64,000 nt of DNA from Tunturibacter empetritectus (GTDB lineage Bacteria; Acidobacteriota; Terriglobia; Terriglobales; Acidobacteriaceae): positions 2,170,001 to 2,234,000 of the forward strand of contig NZ_CP132932.1 of the NCBI RefSeq assembly GCF_040358985.1, written 5' to 3'. Below the pieces are notes generated by a model. The model saw only the letters and a list, made by a program, of their open reading frames with translations. It was not told the DNA's origin and searched no databases. A program made the position numbers and the translations under genes. How positions within the stretch are numbered: the first letter of the stretch is position 1; every line of letters starts with the position of its first letter. This document shows, piece by piece, positions 53,306-62,444 of the stretch.

Positions 53306-53542
53306 CGTAGCTAAGATGATCTGTTCGCAGCGGTCCGATGTCCAGAGAACATAAGGCATTTCAACGCGATAACAATTAGCTCGAGGATTTTTCGAGCGTT
53401 AAATCACACAGTCGATGCGCAAACAAGGCAGGAACTCAGGATATATCTCCTTGATTGACGCACCCGATGCGATTATTCTGTGTCAAAGTCGAGAAGGAAC
53501 ACGCACCGCGATCCTTCTCCATCGACAGGACTGGAGGGTTGA

Positions 53543-53797
53543 ATGGCTGCAAGCGAAGGATTTCACCGCATCACCACTCTCGGACGGAGAATAGCTGTAA
53601 GCGGTGCGCTCGTGCTTCTGCTCGGCTTCTTCATTCGGCTATGGGAATCAAGGGCAATCACGCCGATGTATTCTGCTGCTCGATTCTTCCTCGGCCCCGG
53701 TTATCTTCTGATGCTAGTTGGCGGGCTGCTTCTCATCGTTGCATGGATTGGAGAAGGCTTTATTGCGAACCGCGACTCCGGGATTCCCTCCGCGTAG
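53543..53797 (+). CDS. Small membrane protein of unknown function
   Basis: 84 residues with two transmembrane helices (about 17-33, IAVSGALVLLLGFFIRL; about 52-72, YLLMLVGGLLLIVAWIGEGF). A ribosome binding site (CTGGAGG) precedes the ATG. No known domain. Regular membrane topology and good initiation signals support it as a gene. Confidence 0.6.
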   Translation: MAASEGFHRITTLGRRIAVSGALVLLLGFFIRLWESRAITPMYSAARFFLGPGYLLMLVGGLLLIVAWIGEGFIANRDSGIPSA

Positions 53798-53808
53798 CTC
53801 GTCGCTCC

Positions 53809-54219
53809 TCAACGCAGTCGTAAACGAATAGCTCCCTTTGCCGTGGAAGGATCAACCACCTGCCCATGCTGCGTCACCACGATCTTCCCTGCCGCAACCA
53901 GCCGTCGGGCCGCAGCCCGTGCAGGCTCCATCAAACCCTCCCAATCCCGCCGGCTCTCCAGCCCACCCACCGCCTTCGCCGCCTCCGAAGGACAGATCGT
54001 CTTATCCCGCCCCCGCTCCGCCAACAGCTCAAGGATCGTTGCTTCGAGCGCAGCGTCCAACTCCCCGGGCTTGTGCCCTCTGCACGCATCGCTGCAATAC
54101 TTGATCACATCCCAGTCACGCTCCCACTTCTTGCGCCACTCAAACGAGCGCCCACACGTCTTGCAGATCTTGTCCTTGTGCGGGGTCATGCGTTCGGGTT
54201 TGCGCTTGCGGTCCGGCAT
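53809..54219 (-). CDS. DUF2256-DUF3253 protein
   Basis: About 136 residues. An N-terminal zinc-ribbon-like DUF2256 (about 15-50; [29 protein letters not shown], four cysteines) is followed by a winged-helix-like DUF3253 (about 60-135; [47 protein letters not shown]). The two families are commonly found separately or fused; a nucleic-acid-related role is plausible but unproven. ATG 54219 ([11 protein letters not shown]) is preferred; the longer frame adds an unlikely hydrophobic leader. Confidence 0.83.
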   Translation of the reverse strand: MPDRKRKPERMTPHKDKICKTCGRSFEWRKKWERDWDVIKYCSDACRGHKPGELDAALEATILELLAERGRDKTICPSEAAKAVGGLESRRDWEGLMEPARAAARRLVAAGKIVVTQHGQVVDPSTAKGAIRLRLR

Positions 54220-54339
54220 AAAAAGAAGGAGCAGAAGCCCACATAAAAGAAGGGTTAGAAGCCCATAAAAAGAAGGATGCAGGGAGACGCGGAGCCATCC
54301 CTTCACCTAATGTAAATTCCTGAAAAATTTTGCAAAAAG

Positions 54340-54475
54340 TTGGCGTATTTTTTAGCCCCGGAAAAATGACGGCTAAAACACCACGTCAACCACGCAAATC
54401 ACCACATCTTCACCACAAAAAACCACCACAAAACACACCAAATTTCACAAAACCCCCAGCAAAAGACCACTTCGA
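54340..54475. repeat. A/C-rich interspersed repeat, copy 2
   Basis: Upstream of ddl. Opens TTGGCGTATTTTTTAGCC, then CACCACGTC, ACCACGC, CACCACA repeats and AGCAAAAGACC, the same words in the same order as at 8270-8460. G is nearly absent on the + strand. Frames reading through it (as in the extended ddl frame) are not credible. Confidence 0.5.
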
Positions 54476-54533
54476 TACCCAGCATTTTTTTCCCGCAGAA
54501 CCATCCGGATTTAGGAGAGACTTGTACCTACTC

Positions 54534-55724
54534 ATGACGAAAACGACGAAACAAAAGAAACAGACCCCCCAGCCCTCCCCCAAAAAACTCCGCGTCGGCA
54601 TCCTCTTCGGTGGCCGCTCCGGCGAGCACGAGGTCTCCCTCCTCTCCGCCGCCTCCATCCTCAACTCCATCGATCAGGGAAAATACGAAGTAATCCCCGT
54701 AGGAATCACCAAACAAGGCCAGTGGCTCACCTCCACCGCCGCCCAGCACCTCCTCGCCGGCAACACAAAACCCGCGTCAATCCAGAAAAAACGCGCCGCC
54801 ACTAACTCCATCGAACTCCGTGCCAGCGCCAATCTCGCTCAACAGAACGGCTCCTTCGCCCAATCCCTCGACGTCATCTTCCCCGTCCTCCACGGCACAT
54901 TCGGCGAAGACGGCACCATCCAGGGCCTCTTCGAACTAGCCGACATCGCCTACGTAGGCTCCGGCGTCCTCGGCTCCGCCACCGGCATGGACAAGTCCGT
55001 CATGAAGCAGCTCTTCGCCGCCGCCGGCCTGCCCCAAACCCCGCACGTCAACCTCCTGCGTAGCGAGTGGAAGGCCGACGCCAAACGCTGCATCAAGCGC
55101 ATCGAAAAAAAGCTCGACTACCCTGTCTTCGTAAAACCCGCGAATCTAGGCTCTTCCGTAGGCATCAGCAAAGTCCACGACCGCACCGAGCTGGCCCCCG
55201 CGATGGACCTCGCCGCCAGCTACGACCGCAAGCTCATCATCGAGCAGGGAGTCGGCGGCCCCGGAGCAAAGCCCCGCGAACTCGAAGTAGCCGTCCTCGG
55301 CAACGACTCCCCCGAAGCCTCCGTCGTCGGCGAAATCGTACCCGGCGCAGAGTTCTACGACTATAACGCCAAGTACCACTCCGACGCCTCCATCCCCATC
55401 ATCCCTGCCAAGCTCTCCAAGTCCGAGTCAAAACAGATCCGCGAGATGGCCATCGCCGCCTTCCGCGCCTGTGACTGCGCCGGCCTCGCCCGCGTCGACT
55501 TCCTCATGGAACCGGCCGTCGTAAATAAGAAGGGCAGGGAATCAAAGCCCGCCCGCATCTACCTCAACGAAATCAACACCATGCCCGGCTTCACCAGCAT
55601 CAGCATGTACCCCAAGCTATGGGAGGCCACCGGTCTTCCCTACAGACAACTCATCGACCGCCTCATCGCCCTCGCCGCCGATCACCATCAGGAAAAGCAA
55701 CAGACCACCTTCACTCGCGTCTAA
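54534..55724 (+). CDS. ddl: D-alanine--D-alanine ligase
   Basis: About 396 residues, ATP-grasp ligase. RVGILFGGRSGEHEVSLLSA at the N terminus, VIFPVLHGTFGEDGTIQGL, YVGSGVLGSATGMDKSVMKQ, PVFVKPANLGSSVGISKVHD, ARVDFLMEP and INTMPGFTSISMYPKLWEA are all conserved Ddl elements. It joins two D-Ala for peptidoglycan precursors in the cytoplasm. It is longer than E. coli DdlB (306) owing to the insertion around 70-115 seen in VanA/DdlA-type ligases. ATG 54534 or TTG 54522 (closer to AGGAGAG) are both possible starts. An A/C-rich repeat fills the upstream region. Confidence 0.95.
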   Translation: MTKTTKQKKQTPQPSPKKLRVGILFGGRSGEHEVSLLSAASILNSIDQGKYEVIPVGITKQGQWLTSTAAQHLLAGNTKPASIQKKRAATNSIELRASANLAQQNGSFAQSLDVIFPVLHGTFGEDGTIQGLFELADIAYVGSGVLGSATGMDKSVMKQLFAAAGLPQTPHVNLLRSEWKADAKRCIKRIEKKLDYPVFVKPANLGSSVGISKVHDRTELAPAMDLAASYDRKLIIEQGVGGPGAKPRELEVAVLGNDSPEASVVGEIVPGAEFYDYNAKYHSDASIPIIPAKLSKSESKQIREMAIAAFRACDCAGLARVDFLMEPAVVNKKGRESKPARIYLNEINTMPGFTSISMYPKLWEATGLPYRQLIDRLIALAADHHQEKQQTTFTRV

Positions 55725-55781
55725 CTAGAGTCAAAACAAACAGCACCCGCGATGCAAAGAGACGCAGAGAAAGGAGGAGAC

Positions 55782-56417
55782 ATGGAAACCATCGGCAAGC
55801 CCGTCACATCTCCACGCCGCCCACCGACGTACGCCATCGCCTCCTCCCTTCTCCACTTGCTCCTCGTCGCCGCGTTCTTTCATCAGAGCGCCTCCTGGGT
55901 TGCCCCCATCCGTCTCCCCGGCAGCCCCCACGGAACCAACCTCCTGCTGACCTACTCCCCCGGCAAAGCCCCGCTGCAAACCTCCGCCCCGAACCCCAAA
56001 ACCCAGCCCAGACAGGCCCAATCCGCCACTCCGCTGCCAACTCCACCCACGCAAAAGCCGAAAGAAACCACCGCCTCTCCCAACACCAGCTCCCCAGCCT
56101 CCGCCCAGCCAGACTCAGCCGCAGGCGCCGACTCGCTAGGCTCCGGCAACATCAACATCGCCCTGGTCAGCTACTTTCCGACACCCAAGCCCGACCTCTC
56201 CGTCCTTCCCCGCGGCACCAAAGGCGACGTCATCCTCGATATCGTCATCGACACCACAGGCAAGATCGCCGACATCAAGATGACCAGCGGCCTCGGTCAC
56301 GGCATAGACGAAAACGTCATCGCAACCGTCCAGCAGTGGACCTTCCATCCCGCCACCAAAGACGGCCAGCCCGTAGCCAGCGAACAAGAACTTCACTTCC
56401 ACTACGAAAAAGCCTAG
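55782..56417 (+). CDS. TonB-family energy transducer-like protein
   Basis: 211 residues. An N-terminal membrane anchor (about 17-38, YAIASSLLHLLLVAAFFHQSA), a Pro/Thr/Gln/Ala-rich periplasmic spacer (about 60-115) and a C-terminal TonB-like domain (about 128-211; GDVILDIVIDTTGKIADIKMTSGLGHGIDENVIATVQQWTFHP is the usual TonB_C signature in its parts). It probably couples proton motive force to outer-membrane receptors, though no ExbB/ExbD genes are near and some proteins of this class act otherwise. AAGGAGGAGAC gives a strong ribosome binding site at this ATG. Confidence 0.83.
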   Translation: METIGKPVTSPRRPPTYAIASSLLHLLLVAAFFHQSASWVAPIRLPGSPHGTNLLLTYSPGKAPLQTSAPNPKTQPRQAQSATPLPTPPTQKPKETTASPNTSSPASAQPDSAAGADSLGSGNINIALVSYFPTPKPDLSVLPRGTKGDVILDIVIDTTGKIADIKMTSGLGHGIDENVIATVQQWTFHPATKDGQPVASEQELHFHYEKA

Positions 56418-56470
56418 CTGCTCTCGCTGCCAAGCAACGCGCTGCCCGGTACATTCACCTTACCAAGACC

Positions 56471-56525
56471 GGTACACAAGTCACGAAGTGACCGCCCACC
56501 GCGCAGGCGCCCCGTCCGGCAGGAC
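56471..56525. repeat. Interspersed REP-like element, copy C
   Basis: GGTACACAAGTCACGAAGTG.. (from 56471) through CGCGCAGGCGCCC to CGTCCGGCAGGAC (ending 56525). Compact copy closely matching copy B. It lies 8 bp beyond the stop of ilvA (minus strand) and between convergent genes. Confidence 0.75.
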
Positions 56526-56533
56526 ATCGCATC

Positions 56534-57787
56534 TCAAACCACCTGGCTGTACCTATAACCTCCAGCCGTCATCGCGGCCAGCAACTCCTCTACCTGCTCT
56601 CGCCCACGAGTCTCCATCGTAATATCGATCGTCGTATCGCCCAGGTTCACGCCGTAATACGCTCGGTTATACAGCGTATCCACGATGTTCGCGCGATACT
56701 TCGCGATCAACAGCGTCAGCTCCGCCAGCGCCCCCGGCTTATCCAGCAGATGAATCCGCAGTCGGATCATCCTTCCATCCTGCACCAGGCCGCGTTCGAT
56801 GATTCTGCTCAGCAACGTCACATCGATATTTCCGCCGCACACCATCACCGCGGTATGAGCCCCATTCAACGTCGTCTTCTTCTGCAACAATGCCGCCAGC
56901 GCCGCAGCTCCAGCGCCCTCGGCCAGAGTCTTTTCCCGCTCGAGCAGAACAAGAATCGCCGAAGCAATCTCATCTTCGTCAACAGTCACGATCTCATCGA
57001 CATACCGCTCGACAACGGGAAACGTGGCGTCTCCTACACGCCGTACCGCGATACCATCAGCAATTGTGGTCGAGGCCTCCAGAGTCACCGGATGACCCGC
57101 CGCGCGCGCCGCCACCATCGAAGGCAATCTGGACGTCTGCACCCCGATCACGCGAATCTCAGCCCGCGAAGCCTGATGGCAAGCCTCCTTGATCGCGCAG
57201 GCGATCCCGCCGATCAGGCCGCCGCCGCCGATCGGCACCACCACCGCCTCCAGTTGAGGCACCTGCTCCAGCAACTCCAGCCCAATCGTGCCCTGCCCCG
57301 CCATCACCACCGCATCGTCGAACGGATGAATAAACGTCATCCCCTCCGCCTCGCAAAGCCGCGTAGCCTCCTCGCAAGCCTCGTCGTAGTTGGCCCCATG
57401 CAGCACCACCTCCGCCCCAAATCCACGCGTCGCCGTCACCTTCACCAGCGGCGTCGCCAGCGGCATCACAATCAGCGCACGAATCCCCCGCTTCGTCGCA
57501 TGGTAGGCAACGCCCTGCGCATGGTTTCCCGCGCTCGCAGCGACCACCCCCCGCGCAGCCTGCTCCGGCGTCAGCAGCGCAATCCGGTTCAGCGCCCCGC
57601 GCTCTTTGAACGAGCCCGTCATCTGCAGGTTTTCCAGCTTCAGATACACCTGCTGCCCAGTCAGCGCAGACAGCATCTGCGAGTGCGGGCACGGCGAGTA
57701 GTAGATCGCCTCACGCACCCGCTCCCGCGCCGCGGCTACATCGGCAAGGCTGATACTGAGTTGGCTTATCGAATCCTTCACAGGCAT
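56534..57787 (-). CDS. ilvA: Threonine ammonia-lyase with ACT domain
   Basis: 417 residues, fold type II PLP enzyme. PLP Lys in NLQMTGSFKERGALNRI, phosphate-binding ASAGNHAQGVAYHATKRG, glycine loop VVPIGGGGLIGGIA, and a C-terminal ACT domain (about 340-415; IRLRIHLLDKPGALAELTLLIAKYRANIVDTLYN) of the single-ACT type. It deaminates threonine to 2-oxobutyrate for isoleucine synthesis. The ACT domain suggests feedback control. It is the last gene of a minus-strand cluster of aromatic amino-acid genes, 53 bp after tyrA. A REP-like element follows the stop codon. Confidence 0.93.
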   Translation of the reverse strand: MPVKDSISQLSISLADVAAARERVREAIYYSPCPHSQMLSALTGQQVYLKLENLQMTGSFKERGALNRIALLTPEQAARGVVAASAGNHAQGVAYHATKRGIRALIVMPLATPLVKVTATRGFGAEVVLHGANYDEACEEATRLCEAEGMTFIHPFDDAVVMAGQGTIGLELLEQVPQLEAVVVPIGGGGLIGGIACAIKEACHQASRAEIRVIGVQTSRLPSMVAARAAGHPVTLEASTTIADGIAVRRVGDATFPVVERYVDEIVTVDEDEIASAILVLLEREKTLAEGAGAAALAALLQKKTTLNGAHTAVMVCGGNIDVTLLSRIIERGLVQDGRMIRLRIHLLDKPGALAELTLLIAKYRANIVDTLYNRAYYGVNLGDTTIDITMETRGREQVEELLAAMTAGGYRYSQVV

Positions 57788-57840
57788 TATGATCTCTCTT
57801 CAAACTCGCAAAACATCAATCCTCTAGCGTAAAAATCGAA

Positions 57841-58695
57841 TCATCGCCGCTGACGAAACCTATTCGCCAGCGCAAACTCATCCCGCAACTCCGGCGTCCG
57901 CAGATTCTCCCGAACATGCTGCAATCGCTGTTCAAACGCCAGCAGCGTATCGGCGACCGGCCCCGAGTTGGTCATCGCGACATCCCGCCACATACTGTAC
58001 GGGCTGGCTCCCAACCGCGTCGTCTCCCTCAGCGCACGTCCTCCGATCGCCGCAATCTCCGGAGCATCGCCAAACCTTTCTTCCAGCAGTGCTGACAACG
58101 CAGTCGAGAGCATCTGCGGCAGATGACTCACCCACGCGCACATCTCGTCGTGCCGCATCGCATCCATGTCCAGCATCCGCGACCCGAAGCAGCCAATCCA
58201 TCCACGCCACTCCCTCTCCATCGCCGTCGTCTCGGGCGTGATCGGCGTGAACAACCACATCGCGCCATCAAAAAGTCCAGCCTCCGCCAGCAGAGCCCCT
58301 CCGGACTCTTTGCCCGCCATCGGATGTCCAGGAAGAAAAACGGCGGTTGTATCTCCCGCAAATAACTCCCGCGCCAGCTCCACAATCTCGAGCTTCGTGC
58401 TCCCAACATCGGTCACCAGCTGCCCCGAACGCAGCACCGGCGCCAACTGTTGCATCCAGTCTTTGATCGCAAGCACCGGCACCGCCAGCACAATCACATC
58501 CGCCAGCCTGGCCAGCTCCAGAGCGTTCTCGCGGCTCGCCGCCCTGCCATCGATCGCGCCCATCTGCACCGCGGAAGCCATTTCGAGTTGACTGTTATCC
58601 CATCCGTCGATGCGCCCCCCAAAGCCAGCCGCACGCAGCGCCAAGCCCGTCGAAGCGCCAATCAATCCCGTCCCAATGATGAAAACCCGCTCCAT
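57841..58695 (-). CDS. tyrA: Prephenate/arogenate dehydrogenase
   Basis: 284 residues. N-terminal NAD(P)-binding domain VFIIGTGLIGASTGLALRAAG, then DVIVLAVPVLAIKDWMQQLAP, VTDVGSTKLEIVELARE and GHPMAGKESGGALLAEAGLF (His and surrounding residues of the TyrA active site). The helical dimerisation domain includes HDEMCAWVSHLPQMLSTAL. It oxidatively decarboxylates prephenate (or arogenate) toward tyrosine. No ACT or chorismate mutase fusion: the mutase is a separate gene at 59820. It lies 18 bp after the DAHP synthase gene, clearly the same operon. Confidence 0.93.
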   Translation of the reverse strand: MERVFIIGTGLIGASTGLALRAAGFGGRIDGWDNSQLEMASAVQMGAIDGRAASRENALELARLADVIVLAVPVLAIKDWMQQLAPVLRSGQLVTDVGSTKLEIVELARELFAGDTTAVFLPGHPMAGKESGGALLAEAGLFDGAMWLFTPITPETTAMEREWRGWIGCFGSRMLDMDAMRHDEMCAWVSHLPQMLSTALSALLEERFGDAPEIAAIGGRALRETTRLGASPYSMWRDVAMTNSGPVADTLLAFEQRLQHVRENLRTPELRDEFALANRFRQRR

Positions 58696-58713
58696 TATGC
58701 CCGAAACCTCGCC

Positions 58714-59733
58714 TTACGCCATTGTCCTGTTCACCACTGGAGCCAGCAACTTCAGCTGTGCCATCAGCTTCTGTAACTGTTCCGGATACAAGCTCTGCGC
58801 CCCATCGCTCATCGCCTTATCGGGGTTCGGATGCATCTCCATCAGCAGTCCATCTGCCCCAGCCGCCACACTCGCCAGAGCCATCGGCGGCACCAGGTCG
58901 CGAATCCCAACGCCATGCGATGGATCGCCCAGCACAGGCAGGTGCGTAAGCTTCTTCAGCACCGGAATTGCCGAGATATCCATCGTATTCCGCGTATAAG
59001 TCTCATACGTCCTGATCCCCCGCTCACACAGCATCAGGTTATAGTTGCCGCCGGACAGAATGTACTCCGCGCTCAGCAGCACCTCTTCAATCGTCGCCGA
59101 GATCCCGCGCTTCATCAGCACCGGCTTCCGCACATGCCCCAGCTCGCGCAGCAGATTGAAGTTCTGCATATTCCGCGCCCCCACCTGAAAGCAGTCGATA
59201 TACGGCAGCATCAGCTCAATCTGCGAGATCTCCATCACCTCTGTGATCACCAGCAACCCGGTCTCATCTGAGACGTCACGCAGCAGCTTCAACCCATCCA
59301 GCCCCATGCCCTGAAAGCTATACGGTGAGCTCCTCGGCTTAAACGCGCCCCCCCGCAAAAACTTCGCACCTGCAGCGGCAACCTGTTTCGCGCTGGTCAG
59401 AATCTGCTCCCGAGACTCCACCGAGCACGGCCCCGCCATCACGACCACTTCTTTTCCGCCCACCACCACACCGTTTGGAAACGTAACCGTCGTTCCCTCC
59501 GGCCGGAAGCTCCTGCCCGCCAGCTTGTACGGCGACGAGATGCGATAAGCGTCATAAACGCCGGCCAGCACCTTGAACTCGGCGACCTCGAAGTGTTCCG
59601 GAGTCCCCACACCCGCCAGAATCGTCTGTACCGCGCCTGTCGTCCGGTGAACGTTGAAGCCAAGCTCCACCATCCGTTCAATCACCTGCTGGATATTCTC
59701 TTCCGTCGCCTGGTCATGCATCGCAACTATCAT
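58714..59733 (-). CDS. 3-deoxy-7-phosphoheptulonate synthase (Thermotoga-type, N-terminal regulatory domain)
   Basis: 339 residues: an N-terminal ferredoxin-like domain (about 1-68; MIVAMHDQATEENIQQVIE, GFNVHRTTGAVQTILAGVG) joined to a TIM-barrel DAHP synthase (about 75-339; VVMAGPCSVESREQI, FLRGGAFKPRSSPYSFQG, VKMKRG-type stretch KPVLMKRGISATIEE, DPSHGVGIRDLVPPMALAS). It condenses PEP with erythrose 4-phosphate, the first shikimate step. The N-terminal domain in this subclass binds aromatic amino acids or a chorismate mutase partner, whose gene lies 86 bp upstream in the same operon. Confidence 0.94.
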   Translation of the reverse strand: MIVAMHDQATEENIQQVIERMVELGFNVHRTTGAVQTILAGVGTPEHFEVAEFKVLAGVYDAYRISSPYKLAGRSFRPEGTTVTFPNGVVVGGKEVVVMAGPCSVESREQILTSAKQVAAAGAKFLRGGAFKPRSSPYSFQGMGLDGLKLLRDVSDETGLLVITEVMEISQIELMLPYIDCFQVGARNMQNFNLLRELGHVRKPVLMKRGISATIEEVLLSAEYILSGGNYNLMLCERGIRTYETYTRNTMDISAIPVLKKLTHLPVLGDPSHGVGIRDLVPPMALASVAAGADGLLMEMHPNPDKAMSDGAQSLYPEQLQKLMAQLKLLAPVVNRTMA

Positions 59734-59819
59734 CGTCTTCGCTTCACTCTCTTTTACGTAACAAAATTAGCTACAAATAGATCCGCCCAATTGCAACTTC
59801 CGGCTCCCGCGCGTGCCAG

Positions 59820-60083
59820 TTAAAGATCTCTTCGCTGCAGCGTCCGCATCACGTCGATGATCCGCTCATACACGTGGAGCAACTCAGCGTCCGCCAGCGG
59901 TCCCGGATTTGCCTTGCGGACACGGTCGAAGACCTCCTGCTCCCGCCGCGGCTCATAGACCGGCAGGTTCGCAGTCTTTTTGAGTTCTCCAATCGCGCGT
60001 GCAGCCTCTGCCCGCTGGTTGATGAGTCGAACAATCTCGACATCCAACTCGTCGATCTTCTGTCTCCAGTCGGAGATATCCAT
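59820..60083 (-). CDS. Chorismate mutase (AroQ type)
   Basis: 87 residues, the minimal AroQ fold of three helices: WRQKIDELDVEIVRLINQRAEAARAIGELK, then PVYEPRREQEVFDRV and ELLHVYERIIDVMRTLQRRD. Catalytic Arg/Lys positions of AroQ are present (R-x-E-A-A-R-x-I-G-x-x-K; EPRRE). It converts chorismate to prephenate for Phe and Tyr. It is free-standing rather than fused; AroQ mutases of this size may bind the adjacent type of DAHP synthase and inhibit it. The ATG follows GGGCGGATATCT-like weak signals; the family length supports this start. Confidence 0.92.
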   Translation of the reverse strand: MDISDWRQKIDELDVEIVRLINQRAEAARAIGELKKTANLPVYEPRREQEVFDRVRKANPGPLADAELLHVYERIIDVMRTLQRRDL

Positions 60084-60198
60084 CCACTCGCCTCGCGGTG
60101 CAGCGGAGCAGGCCTGAACGCAGCTCGCTGCAAAGTATTTTGTACCAACAATGATAAACGTCCCATCGCGCCATTTTGCTTGGCCAGCTCAGCGGCCC

Positions 60199-60960
60199 TC
60201 ATGCTCTCAACCCCGCAATGAACTGTCCAACCGCAGTCGCGGCATCGGTAGGCTGAGTCTTCTCGATCAAAGCCACAATAGCGCTCCCGATAATGGCCGC
60301 ATCGGCAAACTCCCCCACCGCCTTCACGTGCTCAGCGTTCGAGATCCCGAACCCTACGGCGATCGGCAGCTTCGTAAACTGCCGCAGCCGCGTCACCAGC
60401 TCCGAAGCATCACCGGCCACCTTCTGCTGCGTCCCGGTTATTCCCACCCGCGAGATCGCGTACACAAACCCCTGCGACACTCCCGCAATCGCCTTCAACC
60501 GGGCATCAGGACTAGTTGGCGCCGCCAGAAAGATCGGTGCCAGCCCGTGGGCCTTCATCGCCTCCAGATACTCCCCCGCCTCTTCGACGATCATGTCCGT
60601 CAGCAACACTCCATCCGCACCAGCCTCCGCCGCACGCGCGCAAAACGTCTCCATCCCCATCCGCATCACAGGATTCAAATAAGAAAACAAGACCAACCCA
60701 GCCGAAGGCCGAACGGCGCGCAACTCCTTTGCCAGCTCCAGCACGTCGGTCAACCTTACCCCTCGCGCCACGGCCCGCTCACTGGCTCGCTGAATCACCG
60801 GCCCGTCCGCTAGCGGATCACTGAAAGGCACACCCAACTCAATCACATCCGCGCCATTATCGATCGCAGCCAGCGCAATATCCCGAGTAGTCGTCAAATC
60901 AGGATCGCCCGCCGTCAAATAAGCAACAATCCCCGGCTTCTTCCTAAACTCAATCGCCAC
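60199..60960 (-). CDS. trpA: Tryptophan synthase alpha subunit
   Basis: 253 residues, slightly shorter than E. coli TrpA (268). YLTAGDPDLTTTRDIALAAI, then catalytic Glu and Asp in DVIELGVPFSDPLADGPVIQRA, YLNPVMRMGMETFC, GVLLTDMIVEEAGEYL, VYAISRVGITGTQ and IAVGFGISNAEHVKAVG are all present. It cleaves indole-3-glycerol phosphate and passes indole to TrpB. It lies 70 bp downstream of trpB in the same direction and 115 bp upstream of the mutase gene. The trpCDEF genes are not in the window. Confidence 0.96.
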   Translation of the reverse strand: MAIEFRKKPGIVAYLTAGDPDLTTTRDIALAAIDNGADVIELGVPFSDPLADGPVIQRASERAVARGVRLTDVLELAKELRAVRPSAGLVLFSYLNPVMRMGMETFCARAAEAGADGVLLTDMIVEEAGEYLEAMKAHGLAPIFLAAPTSPDARLKAIAGVSQGFVYAISRVGITGTQQKVAGDASELVTRLRQFTKLPIAVGFGISNAEHVKAVGEFADAAIIGSAIVALIEKTQPTDAATAVGQFIAGLRA

Positions 60961-61030
60961 AAACCCTCCAAATCAAATCACTTGCCCTTGTCTCTATCCG
61001 CGTTCCTCTGCGAAGATCCGCGGTCGCGCC

Positions 61031-62263
61031 TCAAGCTCCCTTCAAATCAAGCTCTCGCGCCAGAATACCCATATCCTTATCGCCGCGCCCCGACAGATTC
61101 ACCATCAACACATCCGTCTTCGCCATCGTCGGAGCCAGTCGAATCGCTTCAGCCACCGCATGAGCACTCTCAAGTGCAGGCAGAATCCCCTCCGTCCGCG
61201 ACAGCGTCACGGTAGCCTTCAAGGCTGCATCATCCGAGCACGAGACATAGCTCGCCCGCCCCGAATCATGCAGCATCGCATGCTCCGGTCCCACACTCGC
61301 ATAGTCCAGCCCGGCAGAGACCGAGTGCGTACTGCTCACTTGGCCGGCATTATTTTGTAACACATACGAGTACGTACCCTGCAGCACCCCGGGCAAGCCA
61401 CCGCCAACCTTTTGAAACCGCGCCGCATGCTCTCCCAACGCCGTCCCGCGACCGCCAGCCTCAACGCCGATCAGCTGCACCTTCGCATCCGGCAAAAACT
61501 CATAGAACGCGCCAATAGCATTCGAGCCGCCGCCCACGCAGGCAACGATCGCCGTAGGCAGCTTCCCCTCCTGCTCCAGCATCTGCGCCCGCGCCTCCCG
61601 GCTGATCACGCGATGAAAGTCCCGCACCATCGTCGGATAAGGATGCGCCCCCAGCGCGCTGCCGAGAATGTAATAAGTCGTCCGCACATTCGTCACCCAA
61701 TCCCGCATCGCCTCGTTGATCGCATCCTTCAACGTAGCCGACCCCGCCGAAACCCCGCGCACCTCCGCACCCAGCAGCCGCATCCGGTAGACATTCAGCT
61801 CCTGCCGCCGCATGTCCTCCTCGCCCATGTAGACGACGCACTCCAGACCCAGCAACGCGCAAACCGTCGCCGTTGCCACCCCATGCTGCCCCGCACCTGT
61901 CTCCGCAATGATCCGTTGCTTCCCCATCCGCCGTGCCAGCAACCCCTGGCCCAGTGCGTTATTGATCTTGTGCGCGCCGGTATGCAGCAGATCTTCGCGC
62001 TTCAAATAGATCTTCGCCCCGCCCAGCTGCCCGGTCAGCCTCTTCGCAAAGTAGAGCGGAGTAGGCCGCCCGCAGTAGTGGTGCAGCAGATCATCCAACT
62101 CAGCTTGAAACGCCGCATCCCTTTGAGCCAATGCATACGCCTCTTCCAACTCCTCAAGCGCAGCCATCAGCGTCTCCGGCACATACCTTCCGCCATACGC
62201 GCCAAACCGCCCTGCCACCGCCGCACCTATCGTAGTCCCTGAACTCGCTGTCCCTGCACTCAT
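61031..62263 (-). CDS. trpB: Tryptophan synthase beta subunit
   Basis: 410 residues, TrpB1 type. [22 protein letters not shown] near the start, [26 protein letters not shown] Lys in [50 protein letters not shown] and the C-terminal [14 protein letters not shown] are conserved. It joins indole and serine to tryptophan. ATG 62263 (MSAGTASS..) follows GAGGAGAGGCC; the longer frame is not supported. Directly upstream, at 62300-62324, a terminator-like hairpin lies between this start and any promoter, suggesting attenuation. Confidence 0.96.
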   Translation of the reverse strand: MSAGTASSGTTIGAAVAGRFGAYGGRYVPETLMAALEELEEAYALAQRDAAFQAELDDLLHHYCGRPTPLYFAKRLTGQLGGAKIYLKREDLLHTGAHKINNALGQGLLARRMGKQRIIAETGAGQHGVATATVCALLGLECVVYMGEEDMRRQELNVYRMRLLGAEVRGVSAGSATLKDAINEAMRDWVTNVRTTYYILGSALGAHPYPTMVRDFHRVISREARAQMLEQEGKLPTAIVACVGGGSNAIGAFYEFLPDAKVQLIGVEAGGRGTALGEHAARFQKVGGGLPGVLQGTYSYVLQNNAGQVSSTHSVSAGLDYASVGPEHAMLHDSGRASYVSCSDDAALKATVTLSRTEGILPALESAHAVAEAIRLAPTMAKTDVLMVNLSGRGDKDMGILARELDLKGA

Positions 62264-62295
62264 CGGCCTCTCCTCGAATCTCGCCCTGCACAAAA

Positions 62296-62324
62296 CAAAA
62301 GCCGCGACTTGGAAGGTCGCGGCT
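62296..62324 (-). terminator. Attenuator-like terminator in front of trpB
   Basis: On the minus strand: AGCCGCGAC (62324-62316), 7-nt loop, GTCGCGGCT (62308-62300), then TTTGTTTTG. It ends only about 33 bp before the trpB start, leaving no room for a promoter after it, so trpB transcription must read through it. It could alternatively be the distal terminator of the 62524 gene. Confidence 0.72.
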
Positions 62325-62372
62325 CGTAGGAATCTCGAATCAACTGAAGTTACAGATATCTCTCAGATGAAC

Positions 62373-62444
62373 CTACTCCGCCGAGGCCGCTATTGTGCGC
62401 CAATAGCGGAGAATAAACGAAATTCGGCTGGACTGAAAAATCAT
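62373..62444 (-). CDS. Possible leader peptide of the trpB transcript
   Basis: A frame of 23 codons (28 from an ATG at 62459) rich in aromatic residues (..FQSSRISFILRYWRTIAA..). Its single Trp codon lies inside a perfect 9-bp hairpin, CCGCTATTG (62387-62395) / CAATAGCGG (62401-62409). This arrangement is what a Trp-sensing leader could look like, but known trp leaders have two or more Trp codons and no Shine-Dalgarno is visible. Very tentative. Confidence 0.25.
   Translation of the reverse strand: MIFQSSRISFILRYWRTIAASAE
62387..62409 (-). promoter_or_regulatory. Perfect hairpin in the trpB leader
   Basis: 9-bp perfect stem CCGCTATTG / CAATAGCGG with 5-nt loop, about 60 bp upstream of the terminator at 62300-62324. 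It could be the first (pause) structure of an attenuator; the function is inferred. Confidence 0.45.
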
